Source: Pacificibacter marinus
GTDB lineage: Bacteria > Pseudomonadota > Alphaproteobacteria > Rhodobacterales > Rhodobacteraceae
Direction of reading: 5' to 3'
NCBI RefSeq assembly: GCF_900109555.1
Contig: NZ_FNZV01000007.1
Coordinates: 62,001 to 126,000 of the forward strand
Length of the DNA stretch: 64,000 nt
Shown here: positions 48,779-62,400 of the stretch, piece by piece
Layout: the number at the start of each line of letters is the position of its first letter
Numbering within the stretch: the first letter of the stretch is position 1
Translations under genes and position numbers: made by a program
The notes under the pieces: model-generated
The model's database searches: none
Seen by the model: the letters and a program-made list of their open reading frames with translations, nothing else
What the model was told of the DNA's origin: nothing

Positions 48779-50473
48779 TCAGAACGTGACTGCGGTCACT
48801 CGGGCATAGAGTGTCGCGGAATCTTGGTTGGAAACAGCATTGACAAGAGGGATGCCGACACCCAGTTCCAGCGTGACCTTGTCACTTAGGGGATAGGTCA
48901 TACCAACGCCAGCCGACATCAAAAAGACCTCTTCGGGGAAGGTCGAATAGACCGCTCCCATGTCGACGAACCCGTAAACGTCTATCCCGTTTGCCAAGCC
49001 ATCGATGTTAACGTCGACAGACTTGTGCGCTTCAAATTGTCCGAAATACCCTGTGTCGCCCGATGCTGCGTCGCTCGGAAAACCGCGTACCGTCGAAGGG
49101 CCGCCAACCTGAAACAGCATATCACCCGGCAGAAGCTTCTCATGGGTGAGTTGCCACGCGCCGTTTGCAGTCAGCGCGACGCCGTTGTCAAACAGGTACG
49201 TACCGTTGAATGATCCCGTGAACAGCGTGACGTTTCGTGTCGAAGGCTCAAGAGCATCTTCAGAGACCGCGTAGGTTACATGTGGGCTAATCGAAAACGC
49301 CATGTTTTGGTTCGAATATGAGACGTCAATTCCCAGTGAATACTTTGTGGTCGTTGAATCGACCAGTGATGTCCCGTTCGACGTTGACTCAGACACACCA
49401 TAAGACGCCCCAGCGACACCGAACACGGCCCATTTAGACGAAATGAAATGCGGATAGGTCAGCGTCCCACTGAAGGATTGCGAATTGCCTTCGATGTTGA
49501 GTGGTTCTGTTGGGCCATCGATCACCTCGATACGTGACCCACTATAGGTCGCGCTCAACCGTGTACCATTTCGCAAGATTGGCGCATCGTAGGACAACGT
49601 GCCGGAAAAGCTACCTTCTGCAATGGTACCAAATACGAGGAGGTTATCGTCAGGTGTCAAAAGACTGTAGCTGTGGAAAAAGGTGCCCAGCTGATACTGA
49701 CCCGTCGATTCAACGCCTTGATTGTCTAGAAAGAACGACAACTGGTTCGTTTTCGGTTCGGTCAAGGCCAACACAAGGTCTGTTGTTCCGAAATTCGCCC
49801 CTGGCTGTAGCGACATGCGCAGCTGCGCATTGTAAATCTGGTTAAAGCTGGTGATATCCGTAGCGGCAGAAGGCACGTCAACGGTGTCTTCGCCTCGGGT
49901 CAAGCGAACCCGTTCAAGAACAAAAGAGTCGGGCACTTTCTTGTTGCCGCCTATTGCGACTGACGCCAGCTTGCCTTCGACCAACTGAACCTTAAGGATA
50001 CCACGATCAAGGGTTTGCGGCGGCAAGACAGCGCTGGCCGTGATTACACCCTTTGCGGTGTAGAGGTCGTTCACGTCCTGCACGAGAGTTTGGATCTGTG
50101 AAAAATCGATCTGTTTGCCAACGTAATTGGCAAGGATTACATCCAGATCAGCTTGGGTGAGAAAATCGGATTTGGTGAATTCGACACCAACAAGCCGCAC
50201 GCTCGGTCCACCGGGTTGAACGATTGAGCCACGCGTGGCCTCTGGGCTGATCACCACCGGCCCTGTTTGCTTCGGGGGCGTGGCCAGCTCTTGCACCCGC
50301 TGTGCGTTTAGTTGCTCGACTGTTGTGGCCGGGTTGATGGTCTGCTGTGCCTGCGCTGTCTCGGCCAACAGCATCAACGCCCCTACCATGCCCGCAGCAC
50401 CTAGATGGTTCAGGAAAGCTTTGCGCTGTCCGTCCGTCTTTTGTTGTGCCCTCAATACCTCACTCCTCGTCAT
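48779..50473 (-). CDS. TpsB outer-membrane transporter (ShlB/FhaC type)
   Basis: 564 residues. The signal peptide ends near residue 43 (LMLLAETAQA, then QQT). Two POTRA-type domains follow (about 90-235; VRLVGVEFTKSDFLTQADLD, then VQLVEGKLASVAIGGN). A 16-strand barrel follows, with the conserved VRGF motif (PSTVRGFPSD) and a terminal Phe as usual for outer-membrane barrels. It exports and folds its TpsA partner at the surface. It starts 3 nt after the stop of the giant TpsA gene, so the two are co-translated. The barrel is well preserved, so the system looks functional. Confidence 0.92.
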   Translation of the reverse strand: MTRSEVLRAQQKTDGQRKAFLNHLGAAGMVGALMLLAETAQAQQTINPATTVEQLNAQRVQELATPPKQTGPVVISPEATRGSIVQPGGPSVRLVGVEFTKSDFLTQADLDVILANYVGKQIDFSQIQTLVQDVNDLYTAKGVITASAVLPPQTLDRGILKVQLVEGKLASVAIGGNKKVPDSFVLERVRLTRGEDTVDVPSAATDITSFNQIYNAQLRMSLQPGANFGTTDLVLALTEPKTNQLSFFLDNQGVESTGQYQLGTFFHSYSLLTPDDNLLVFGTIAEGSFSGTLSYDAPILRNGTRLSATYSGSRIEVIDGPTEPLNIEGNSQSFSGTLTYPHFISSKWAVFGVAGASYGVSESTSNGTSLVDSTTTKYSLGIDVSYSNQNMAFSISPHVTYAVSEDALEPSTRNVTLFTGSFNGTYLFDNGVALTANGAWQLTHEKLLPGDMLFQVGGPSTVRGFPSDAASGDTGYFGQFEAHKSVDVNIDGLANGIDVYGFVDMGAVYSTFPEEVFLMSAGVGMTYPLSDKVTLELGVGIPLVNAVSNQDSATLYARVTAVTF

Positions 50474-50476
50474 TGC

Positions 50477-53400
50477 TTAATTAATCCTGTTTAATTTGAC
50501 GGCAGCACCCTGTTCACTGCTCGACCCCACATAATAAGCAACGCCATTGACGAGGATAAAATCATCTTCATCGTAAACGCGGCTGCCTCTCGGTGTGACC
50601 GAACTCAGTTCCCAGAACGGCGTGCCCGGCCCGTTGCCCATATCCACACCGTTGCGCATCACACGGATCGTGTCACGAACCAAACCCGCACCGGGGAAGT
50701 CCAGAAATTTGAGCTCGTTGGTTGAATCAGGCGAGACTGTGTATTGCACAACATAGGCGTCAGAGATGCTGTAGTAGCCTTCCATATCAAGTGCGAAAGC
50801 ATATTCAGGTTCAAAGTACTGCACGTTGGCCGTGTAGTGCGGCCGTGGCGTGCGGTTGTCGAACAGCAGTGTTTGCAACGGTGACGTCAACAGGAGCGAC
50901 CCGGGAACGTACGCGTTGTCGATACTCACGTTCTCTGCCGTGGTGTCGAACGTCGTATCGACAAAGAACAGATCATCGATATCGATCCCCGCAGGCGCAT
51001 CAACAGTAACCGTCGCCGACGTGCCAACTGTGCCACGTCCACCCGTCAAAGTCATTTGCAGCGGGTTTGGACCCGAGGGCACTTGCGTGATCCCCGCCGT
51101 AATCGTCCCGCCGCGCAACACGATCTTTTCTGAAACTTCCAAATCAGGCAAGGTCAGGTCGCCCGTGGCATCGAATGACATAGTCTTGGCACGGCCCACA
51201 TCGATCCCGATGTCGCCGTTATAAGTCACGACACCACCGGCAACACTGCCCGCAGTCAGGTCGATATGGTTCGCAGCCTCAAGCAAGTCTCCAAAGATGT
51301 CCTTGCTCGAATTCAGGATCGCGTCGATGCCAGCGATAATCGTGGCAAAGCTGATCCCATTTGCGTTCAGACGAACCGTGCCAGCGGCATCAATCGAGCC
51401 ACCGGTGATGGACCCGTCTGTCGAGGTGACAGTCACGTCACCTTGATCCGTGGGCAAAGCGCCAGTTGTTGTGATCTGTGTAAAGGTCACATCGTTCAGC
51501 GCCTGCATTGTCTGCGTGCCAGTGCTGGTCGCGGAGCCGACAGCAAGCGCGCCGTTGGTTGTCACCAGATCCACTGTGCCAGGTCCTGTTTTCCCTGCAT
51601 CAAGCAGGTCAATGGTCAAGTCACCGATCGAGGCAATTTTGACATTGGCACCCGCCGTCGCTGACTGGCCAATGAACGAACTGCGCGCGTCAATACCGAT
51701 GCTGCCCGTGCCTGCGTTCAACTTCGCTGCAGTGATCGCAAGTGGTGTGATCGCTGCAATGTCTCCCGTGGTGGCGTTCAGGTCGATCCGCGCGGTTTTG
51801 ATAATAAGCGGGTTTGCCACATCCGTGGTTGTCTCAGTCACGCTTGAACCATCATAAGGCCAATCGAGCGATGTCGCGTTGGGCGTGGTCTGATCGCCAA
51901 TGCCCTCGCCCGAAACAATCTGGACCAATGCGGTGGCATCTGTTGTCTCGATATCAAAGACGCGCAGCGGATCGGTGCCCGCAAGAACATGACCAGCCGC
52001 ATTAATGGTGACATCGCCCAGTGTCGAGATACCCGTCACAATTGCATCGCCCGTGGTTGTGGTGATGGCGACTGTGCCCGTTGGCGCAACCATCGTCGCC
52101 CCATTGAACATTTGCAGCGCGCCAGCCGATGCAACGATGCTGCCCGCTGTGGTTGAAACGGCGCTGTTGCCCGTGATCGACAATTGACCGCCCGCGATCA
52201 GCTGGATTGGTCCGCCTGATGTCACAGCCCCGTTGATGACAGCCGCGTTTTCGGACTGCAACAAGATCCCGTTCGGCGCAATGGCCGAGGTGATCACAAA
52301 GCTGTCGCTCTTCGGCCCAAAGAGATAGATCGCACCCGTTGGCGCCGCCGCAGTGATGCCACCGCCAAAGTTAACGCCGACGTTCAAGGTCCGACCTGCT
52401 GCGCCAATATTGCCAGCCGCCGTGGTCAAAACCACATCCGTGCCAAGAATGTTGATCAGTTGATCATCATTAGCATTGGCGATCCCTGTATCAGCGAGAA
52501 CGCTCACGTTGCCCGGCGAATAGATCGTGTCGATGGTTGCCGTACCTGTAACGTCGAGAGCAATATCGCCCTGCGCCCGTGCCGTAATTGTCGCGCCCGC
52601 CAGTGGCGAGAGCTTCATTGGGCCAAATGCAGGACCATACGGATCAAGCGGATTAACGCCCGTTCCGATACCACCTTGTGAGGCTTCAAGAATAAGATTG
52701 CCAGTCGCCACAACACCAGATCCGACATTGGCAATTGGGCCAACAACCTGAATACGTGTGTCACCGAGAACGCTAACGTTGCCGAGAAGACCATTACCGC
52801 GCGACGCGAGATAGGCCGTACCGTGGTCGAGGGCACCGGGCGTTCCAGTCACATCGACTTCGAGTGCCGTGACTGCGTCGAAATTCAGCGGACGTTTGCT
52901 GAGCACTTGGATCGTCATGTCAGACGCTGCGACAAGCTCGTTTGCTGCCGCATGAAGCGCCGCACGTTGCGCCACCGACATCGCACTTTCATCAAGGCCC
53001 AGAGGCACTATGACTTGCGTGTTCAAAATGCCCGCATTTACGGCTGCGGCGTAGGCGTCAATCTGCGCCTGTGTTGGATTTGCAGGTAGCGCACTAATCG
53101 CGTCGACGATGATCTGCAAATCCGCACGCTCGGCTGTCACCAGCGCAATTTTCTGCGCATCCGTAAGCGCGCTTGGGTCAAGATCAGCTGGGATCAGAAC
53201 GCCAACGGTGGCTGTGCCCGCGCCGATGGTTTCACCAATGCCAACACCTGCGTTCAGCGTCACTGTGCGACCCGAAACGTTTGGCGCCTTAAGCACAGGG
53301 TTGGTGCCTGTCACCGTTTTAAGAGCCCCAGGAGACAGTGCGAACGCCAACTGACGATCGGACCAGCCCGAACCACGTTGCAGATCAGCGACATCATCAG

Positions 53401-56400
53401 GGTGGTCGGCAGGATCGTAAGCGTAGCCTGCGACATAAGCCGTTGTGAGGTCGCCGACCGTGTCATTCATAGCCCTGTAGCGCGTGGTCATTTCATTTTG
53501 GTAGGCGACAATATCAACGCCTTGGTCAACCAGCGCCTTATACTGAAGCGAGTCTGTGGCGAGCGTGAAATTATAGCTCGGATCGAACGCCGCGCCGCCA
53601 TCAGATTGGCTCTTGCGGATCTGCCAATAGGCATTGTAATCCGCTGTGCGACCATTGGCAAAGGCGTCAATCGCGAGCTGAACCTTGGCGTCATTCTCGG
53701 CAGTGCCTGTGATCAGCCCAAGCGAATTCCAATAGCCCAACAGCTGGTTATAGGTCCGCGTGTCTACAGTCTGGGTTGGGTTGTTGTCGAGGATTTGACC
53801 CGTTGTTGCCAGCAAGATATCCCCGCCAAGCGATACGACTTGGTCGACCAACATGGTCCCGTCAGCATTGCCCGTCCAGTCCTGCGTTGTGGTGCCCCAG
53901 CTGGTGGCAGAAATACCAATGTCGCCTGCAGCAAGAACGCTCAGACCATAGGCGGGATCAGGATCGACGCTATCGCCAAAGTTGCGGTTTGCCAGTGAAT
54001 AACCAGAGTTGACCGTCAACGGATCAGCAATCGAGCCGACATCGCCGTTGTTCGCAACCAGCGTCACGCGTGGCGCTTGAATGACACCTTTGGCGGTTGG
54101 GCTTGGTGTAAAGAACTGAGACCCCTGCCCCGACTTGATGTCAGTGCCAGCCGTAATGTCGACATTGCCGTTGCCCGCTGTGGGGTCACCCGCTGCCGTC
54201 ACTTTTTCAATTACAATGCCATTAGATGCGGTCAGGTTCACGTTGCCCGCTGCCGCTGTGGCGACCAATGCGCCGTTTCCATTGACCGCGCCGTCCATCC
54301 GCAATTGCACAGACGCAGCACTGGTGCCAACCGAGGCCCCTGCCTCAAGCTTAATCCGACGCGCCGTAATCACCGCGCTAGAATTGCCAGTGATAATCGA
54401 GTGGCCAGCGCCCGTCGCAGCGATTGTAACGTCGCCATTGTGCGCATTGACCTGACCGTTGAGGGTCACGTTTGATGGCGATGTTACCTGAACAGCAGAA
54501 GTGTTCTGACCGATAAAGTTGATCGCAATCGGATTGTCGGCCTTAAGCGCTTGTGTGGTGATGGTGGTGTAGTTCTGGACCATTTCATAGGTCGTGGTGA
54601 CCGTTGAATCGATACACAGCGTCCACCAGTTACAGGATCGGCTGCTTTCGCCCAGCTTCTCATAGGAATAGCTGTCCATGAACGAATAATCGCTCGACAG
54701 GTTTTCGTCCGTGATGGTGCTGTTGTCGACAACGTTGTAATTCGGCGCTGTGACCAAAAAGGCCGGCGCATTGTTGCCAGTTCCGTTGGTGCCGGTCACA
54801 ATCGATCCATCGACAGAGATAAACTGGGTGGTTCCGGTGGGCGATTGATACTGGCTCAGATACGTGCCATCTGCCAATCGCGTCGCCGGAGAAATCGTTG
54901 CAACACCGCGCGATGAGAAACTCGTGTCAAAGCCGATGCTGAGATCGGCTGATCCGAACAATTGTTGGTCTTTGGTTTTCACCTCAGTGGTCAGTTGGAA
55001 TTTCTCGGCTGTGGTCCAGATGTAACGCAAGTTCGCCGTTGTCGAATAAGAGGCGCTGCGATCATTGCCGTCGGAACTGGCCGAGGAGTCCGCAACAGCA
55101 ACAGCGACCGTTCCAGCATAGCTTGGAAGACCCGTTACTGTGTCCAGCGTTCCAGACTGTGTCGCGATCATGATCTGGCCGCTGATGCTCCCGGGGACAT
55201 AGTCGCGAGTATAGACCGTGCGCGTCACATTGACCTGTGATGGATTGGTTGCCGACGGTTGGTCCGGCGCATCCACGCGGGTGATATCAGTGATATCGAT
55301 GACCCCAGCAGTACCACGCCCCGCAACACCAGTCGTATCAGCCCCAGCATCTAGGGTCTGAAGCACCAGAGGAATGTTGCTTGTATTGGTGATGTTGATG
55401 CGACCAAAGCCGTCAAGGACGTTCAACTCGCCACCGCTAGACGAGGTGTTCATGATCTGGCCATAAAGCTGGATATAGCCACCGTGCACTTCGGCACCAT
55501 TCACGACATACTGTGCGTTATCAACATCATAGCTGACGCCGATATTGTCGGTAGCACCGCCAATGACAGTGTAGACAAGACCATTGGCACCCGCGTCGGC
55601 TTTGTACGTGTTGGCCTGCTCAATGCTGAATTCCAGTCGCGGAGTCACACCTGTGCCGCTGAGGAAATCTTTGATATTGATGAGTTCAGGCGACCCGCCG
55701 CTCGTGACCGGAATAGTGTACATCGGGTTGGTAGACGCATCGAGCACGACAGCGGCATTGTATTCGGTGATCGCCGCGTGAAGTGCCGTGGTGTCCAGCC
55801 CGTTCGGGTTGAGGTTCAGCGTAATGGATGTGCCGCGATTGTTGGTGACCGTTGGTGTCGCAGAAGGTGAGCCGCCTGCGATGATGCTGTCTCTATAAGC
55901 GGTTACTTCCGCCTCGATAGAACTTTCGCTCACCCCGATTTGCACAGGATCCAGCGCTGTCAACTGCGGGTTTGCCCCCAAAGTGACCGACAGATCCACG
56001 ATGCCAGATTGGATCGTGCTGTTGATATTGAGATAGCGCGCGCTGATCGAGATCGCGCCATTGGCAATAATTCCGCTCCCTGCTTCGGCAGGGTTTGTCG
56101 CGCTGTTGAAACTCGCGGGATCACCACCAACGTGATTGAAACCATTGACGTAGCTCGACACGAAATCGCCGTTGCGCGCCAGAATGTTGACCGACCCAGC
56201 GTTGATCGCGCCGTGAACATAGATGTTGCCATACTCAGAGGTCAGATCGACCGTTCCGTCGGGATTGTTGATCGTCTTATTCGCGGCGACGATCAGGTCT
56301 GGTGGAGCCAAGCCTTGCTGTGCGGTTGTATAGGCGCTGCTGGTCGGGTTGTAATTGTTCGTCAGCGTCACGATAGGCCGACTGCTGGTCAGGCCAGTGA

Positions 56401-59400
56401 TGACTTGATTGAAGTTGGCCGAGGACGGCTGCCCAGGCGCAAAAGCCGTGACATCGGCAACGGATTCAACAATCACGCCATTCACGCGAATATATCCAGC
56501 CTCGTAGGACGGCATGGTGATATTGTTGACCTTGAGCGTCGCAGCCGTGTTGTTGATGATGCTAATCTCGGCGTTGCCAGGGGCCGAGAGCACACCAGTG
56601 CCGCCACCAGTCACGATATTGCCGGACAAGTAGATGTTGCCAAGCCGCGCTGCGACATCCTTGACCTCGATCATCGGTGTCGATGGGGCCGCGGCGGGGT
56701 CGGTCGATGCAAGCGGAATTTGCGTATTGAGGTCGGCGATGCTTGAGGCCAAGGTCGACGCGCTTGAGGTAAAGGTGCCGACTGTGTAGCCACCAACCGC
56801 TGGTGTGGTCGCGCCATTCAGTGTCGTAACCCGATCACTGACGGACGTGTTTGCCGTCCCAAGCGCCGTGTTCCAGTCATTCACGAAAGTCTTGGCATTG
56901 GCCACGATGCTAAGGTTGGTCCCTACAGTGCTCGTACCCGCCACCGCGCTACCGTTGGCGGTAGTCGCCAAGTTGGTGAGGTTGCTGTTGATCGTGCCCA
57001 TCGTCGTATTCAGATTGTTGGTCGCGGTCTTAATCGTCGTGTTGTTGCTGACGATTTGGTTGAGCTTGGTCGTGATCAGCCCTTGGGCGGTTGCCACCTG
57101 CGCCGAGGTCGATGCGGGAGCGTTGATGATCGCAATCTGGTCATTGATTTGGCTCTGCAAGGTCGCGTTGGCCGTGACGGTGGAATTGATGGTCGAACGA
57201 TACCCATTTGCGCTTGTCAGTCCGGTTGAAACGTTGCCGCTGTAGGTGTTGTAATTGTTGATCAGCGTCTGCGCGGCTGCGTAGGCTGGGTTCGTCATAG
57301 TGCCGCCCGAGCCATCAGGAATTGTCGCGGGGGTCGCAACCGCCGCTGTGTAAGCTGGTAGCGATGCGGTCTGCGTGCGCGTGGTGGTCACGTAGGAATG
57401 GTAATCGTTTGCCGTCCCGTTGTCATAGGCCTCAGCGATGCTGGTTGGCAGCGCACTGTTCACCACTGTCGCTTGGTTGGTGAATCCGTTCGTGGCCGTG
57501 TCGAGTTGGTCCTGAGTGGCGGTGCGTTGATCGATCAACTGTTGTTGCACGGACTTGCCAGAGGCGTAAGGCAAGAGGTTGAAATTACCGCCCGTGTCGA
57601 ACGAACCAAGTCCAAGCGCAATCAGTTTTTGCTGCAAGAAGTTGATTTCGTTTTGATAAGCGCCAAGCGCGACCGTATCGCCCTCGGTATTTGCTTTCAA
57701 AAGCTCAAGTTGGGTCAAGCGCTGGACAATAACCGAATTGTCCGCAGTGATTGAACTGCGGATGATGCCATCCTCGCCAATCGTGCCGCTGACCGAGATG
57801 CACGACACAAGGCTTGGGTCACAAGACGCGCCGTAATTCAGGGTAAGCGATTTGAATTTCTGTAGGCCAGTTGCCACCAACCCGTCCAACGCGAGACTTG
57901 CGACACCCGTATTACTGGTAGTGCCACCATGGTAGTCGAATGTCACCTCGTCGCCGCCGAACACACCGCTAATGGCGCTCGCCACAGCTGCCAGTGCTTC
58001 GCGGTAAATGTCGGTGCCAGTGCCGACCGCCGAGAGCGTGATATCACCGCGGTCCGCCGCGATTGTGATGTCGCCTGCGGCAAGGATACCGATCAGCGGT
58101 GGCGGGGTCGTGTTATCCGTCGTGCCTTGGTTCACTGACGCGTTGTTGACAAGGTTGGCTTGTGCATCAGGTGAGCCCGGAATTGGGATCGCGGAATTGT
58201 TGAACAGATCAATTGTGGTCCTGAGGTCGATGACCGACCGCGTTCCGGTCGGGCTGCGGCCTGCATAAACGTTGACCGTCGCGCTGCTCGGCATTGATCC
58301 GTCAGCTGGCGAAACCCCATCCGTCGCTTCGATCCGCACGTCCGTGCCGATATCGACGGTGTTCGCGACGTCAAGATTGGCCCAAGCATGGCCATCGGGC
58401 GCGCCCGCAACACCGTAAGTGGTGGCCGAACTGCGGCCATCCATCTCGGCTTGGTTCCAAGCACTGATAAAGACATCACCTTTGTCGACCAACAAGGTGC
58501 CATCCGCACCGATGTTCACGGTCGCGTTTTGATCCGCAGCAAGTTCCACAACTGACTTGGCTGTGGCGATCGCGCCCGCTGAATCCAGCTTGGCTTTCTG
58601 ATGTGTGATCACTTCGTTGTAAGCTTCGATTTCAAGCGCAGAGAGACCAGATGTAGGTTTCAGCAACCAGACGTCCGCAGCCGCGCCGACATTTGCCAGC
58701 GTATTTTGCGTGATATTCACGTTCGCTTTGCCTGCCGGCAGGTTCAGCAAACCGCCCGAGCCAGAATCCACGTTCCAATCAGCATCGTCCGCGTTGAAAG
58801 TCGCAGGCGCTGGCCCGTCTAGCGCATAGGCGCTCTCGCCCAAGAAGAAGTTGTGCACATAGTTGGCAGCATCAATCGTGAGATTGGCCGCCCAGACCCG
58901 CGCGTAATCGCCGAGGCCAGAATTGACTGTCGCGGTAACTTGGTGGTCAAGCGACGCGCCACTGGCACCAACAAGCGAGGCTTGGGTGCTATCAACGGAA
59001 CCGCCAAACAGCGCCGTATGCGTGGCATTGATATCAACGGTGCCATCCGTGATGCCAACGAGGAACCTGTCACCCGCCGTACTTGTATTGATCAAAGCCT
59101 CGGTGGTGCTGATGGTCGTCGTATCGGCAGACGAAGCCGCACCCGCAACCACGCCACCAGAACCGGCAACGGCAGTTGAAGTGTTGTCGTCGACGCCAGT
59201 CGCGCTGATATTCAGCCCGCCTGCTGTGATCCCTGTCATGTCCGTTACAACTGCGCGCGTGACCGTTCCAGAGATCGATTCAGCATCATTGCTGCCAAGT
59301 GCTGCGATGCCAAAGACATACCCTGTTGCGTCTGCGGTCTGTTTGGTTGCGGAATTGGCCGTGATGTTGACCAATCCAGTCGCGTTGATATTGCTGTCCT

Positions 59401-62400
59401 TGATATTGGTCTGGGCCGAGGATTGGTTTTTGCTCTTCGCGTCGCTACCTGCAAGCCCGACAAGCGCGCCTGCGACAGCGACGGCATCAGCCGTGTTGGT
59501 GCCCGCCGCGATGGAAGACCCGAGAGTGACAGTGCCGCCATCCAAGATAGAATTCCCGTAGACGTCATTGGCCACTGTTACGCCAAGCGTGGAATGCGCG
59601 AGCGAGACGCCCGCCGCAAGAGCGCCTGCGAGTGCCGCGCCGCCAGCATCTGTCGAGGCGCTATTGGTTGCCTTTGCCGTGCTGGTGATCGCGTTATTTG
59701 TATAGATCGCCGCGTCGTTCATCTTGGTCGCTACCGTGGTTGTCACGTCGCCAAGCGCAACGGCGCCCTGCACCGCAAACCCAAGACCGCCACCGGCGGC
59801 CGTTGTGTTGGCTTTGACCCAATCGTCTGAGGTCGCGCCCAGTGTCACGTTGCCGCTGCGGCTTGCATTGGTGCCGATATCGACGCCGCTATCTGTTGTT
59901 TCGCCCGAGGCATCCGCACCAAGCGCGGCTTTGGTCGAGCCACCGATGCTGGCAGTGGCAACCGAAACACCGGCCGCTCCGGACAGACCGAAAGATAGGC
60001 CAAGCGCCTCGCCATCAATCGAGCGCGCCGAGGATGCATTCACGGCAGTTTCGCCAGACACCGCGACTGTCGCGCCGTTGATATAGGCGTAGGTGTCGGA
60101 ATCGTCCGAGACGACTGACACAGCCGCCGCAAGTCCAAACCCACCCGCGACACCGACAACGGTATTGGCGGTCATCGCGTGCAAGGTCTGCGCATTCAGC
60201 GCAAGGCCCGCAGACGTGATATTCGCCGCGCCAGAAAGCTGTGCAGTATTGGTTGTATCAACGCTCTGAACCACGATGCCAGCGCCGACACCTGCGATAC
60301 CAACCGCTGCGGCCCCCGCGGTTAAGCTGGTCGTCAGTTTGTCGTAACTGCGCAGGCCAATCGTGCCGCCAGCGACAACAATTGCGCTGCCCATATTGGC
60401 CGAGGTGCCAGCCGGAACGACAAGGCCCGTGTCCGGTGTCGTGTCGAGGGTCACTGCTTCGCGTGCCGTCTGCGCCTTGGCGCTGGCGGTTTGGATGCGC
60501 GGATCGGTGTCAGGGTCCGCAAACAGGCTGCTGACGCCATCGCCACCATCGTCATTGGTCTGGTCGTTGGCCTGATCTGTGATGTCTGAGAGCGCGTATT
60601 TGCCATCTGTGGCATCGCTCATCTTGTCGTCTGCGTCGCCACCTGGTGTGATCCCATTGCCGTAATCGTAGACCGCGACTGCCGCTGCGACACCGACGAT
60701 GCCGCCAGCGCCAGACACGATGACAGAATTGCCCGCCTTGTTTGACAAAGCGCTGGCCGACACATCGCGTTTGGCCGCCATCACCACGCCGTCGCCGATG
60801 GTGGCGCTGGTGGTGGTTTTGATCACGCCCACATCCACGGTGCCCGCAATGCCAGCAAGACCAACAGCAAGGCCGCCCGCATAGACGTTGGAAATCGAGG
60901 TGTCGCGTGCTGTCACATAGACGTCTTGTGCGCCAGTCGCGCCCGTTTGAGACGCATCTTGGTTGATCTGCACGTTGTTGCCAATTTTGGCCGAGGTGGT
61001 AACGTCATGCAGTTGGACGGTCACAACGCCACTGATGCCAGCATACAGTCCGCCAGCAGCAGAGGCCGCGATGGACAGATTGCTTTCGCCAGACGTTGCC
61101 GCCACGTTCAGGCCACGCGCCGCTCGCGTGGCGGTCATATCGGTGCCGGTGTAGGCCCCAAAGGTGTTGGCGCTATTGCCAAGGGCCGTCACGCTTGCCC
61201 CATCTTCGATGTCTGCCGTTGTGGTTTTCTTGACCGACAAGACGCCGACCGCGCCGCCGATTCCGGCCGCGCCAAAACCAGCCGCTATCGCGCCATTCAT
61301 CGAAGCCACGCGGGTCTGATCGTCAGCCAGCACTTGTACATTGCCGCCCGCGACCGTCGTGCCGCCAAGGCTCGCTTCAGTCACATCGGTGATGGAGATA
61401 ACGCCAACGCCGCCCGCAAGGCCGACAGTGCCGCCCGCACCCAAAGCTGCCGAGAAGGACGTAAAGTCCGCTTGAGCGTTTGCTGTGACGGCGACGTCGC
61501 CTGCCGCCTTCATATTTGCCGCAGTATCGACCGTTGCTTTGGTGGTGGCGTTCACCACCGTAACCGTCACACCTGCGCCCGCACCAACCGCGCCAGCGCC
61601 AGCCGCAGCCCCTGCAATGCCAAGGTTGTAGGTGTCGCTAGCCGCTGCAACAGTAACGCCTTGATTGGCATGTGCCGCGCCCGCAAGTTTGTTGATCTGC
61701 GCCGCTTTGATGGTCGCTTGTGTGTCAGATGTGATCACGGGGACGTTGCCCGAAAGTGCAACCGCAACGCTACCTGCCGCGCCGAATCCGACCTCAAGCG
61801 AGCGCACCGAATTGGACGCAGCCGCGTTGACGACAACGCCGTGACCTGTCTCAGAATGCGCCGTGCCATTGCGGGTTTTGGTCAAAAGCGACAAGCCCGT
61901 ATTGCGGGCGTCTGCTGCCGTCAGACCGACATCGCTGGCGCCACTTGCGTTGCTGGCGACGAGACCGGTTGATGCGTCCCAATCGGGCAGATCTGCACCT
62001 TGGAAGCTGTCCGTAATAGATGTGAAAGTCGTATCAAAGTCAGATACATAGTTTACGCCTGTGCCGTTACCCAGCGCAGTCACCTGCGCCAAATCTTTGA
62101 TCGTGGCATGGGTTGTGTTGTCAATAATGACGATGCCAACCGAAGCCCCGACACCCGCGCTACCGCCTACGCTGACGGAACCGACGAACGAGTCCACAGA
62201 TGCAAAATCATTGGCAAGGACGGCCACGTCATCGCTGGCAAAGACGACGGCGCTTTCGCCGATACTTGCCGTTGTGGCGTTCTCGATGGTGTAAACAGCC
62301 GCCGCACCCGCAAGGCCTGCGCTGCCACCGATACCGGCGCTGATCGCAATAATATTGGCCGCTTCGCCGCTCTGCGCGTTGACCAGCACATCGCTGGCCC

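Noticed and set aside
58043-58051. RGD triplet in TpsA as an integrin-binding motif
   Set aside because: RGD is short and expected by chance in a 4500-residue protein. There is no evidence of exposure or of an animal host, so it is noted only within the CDS entry.
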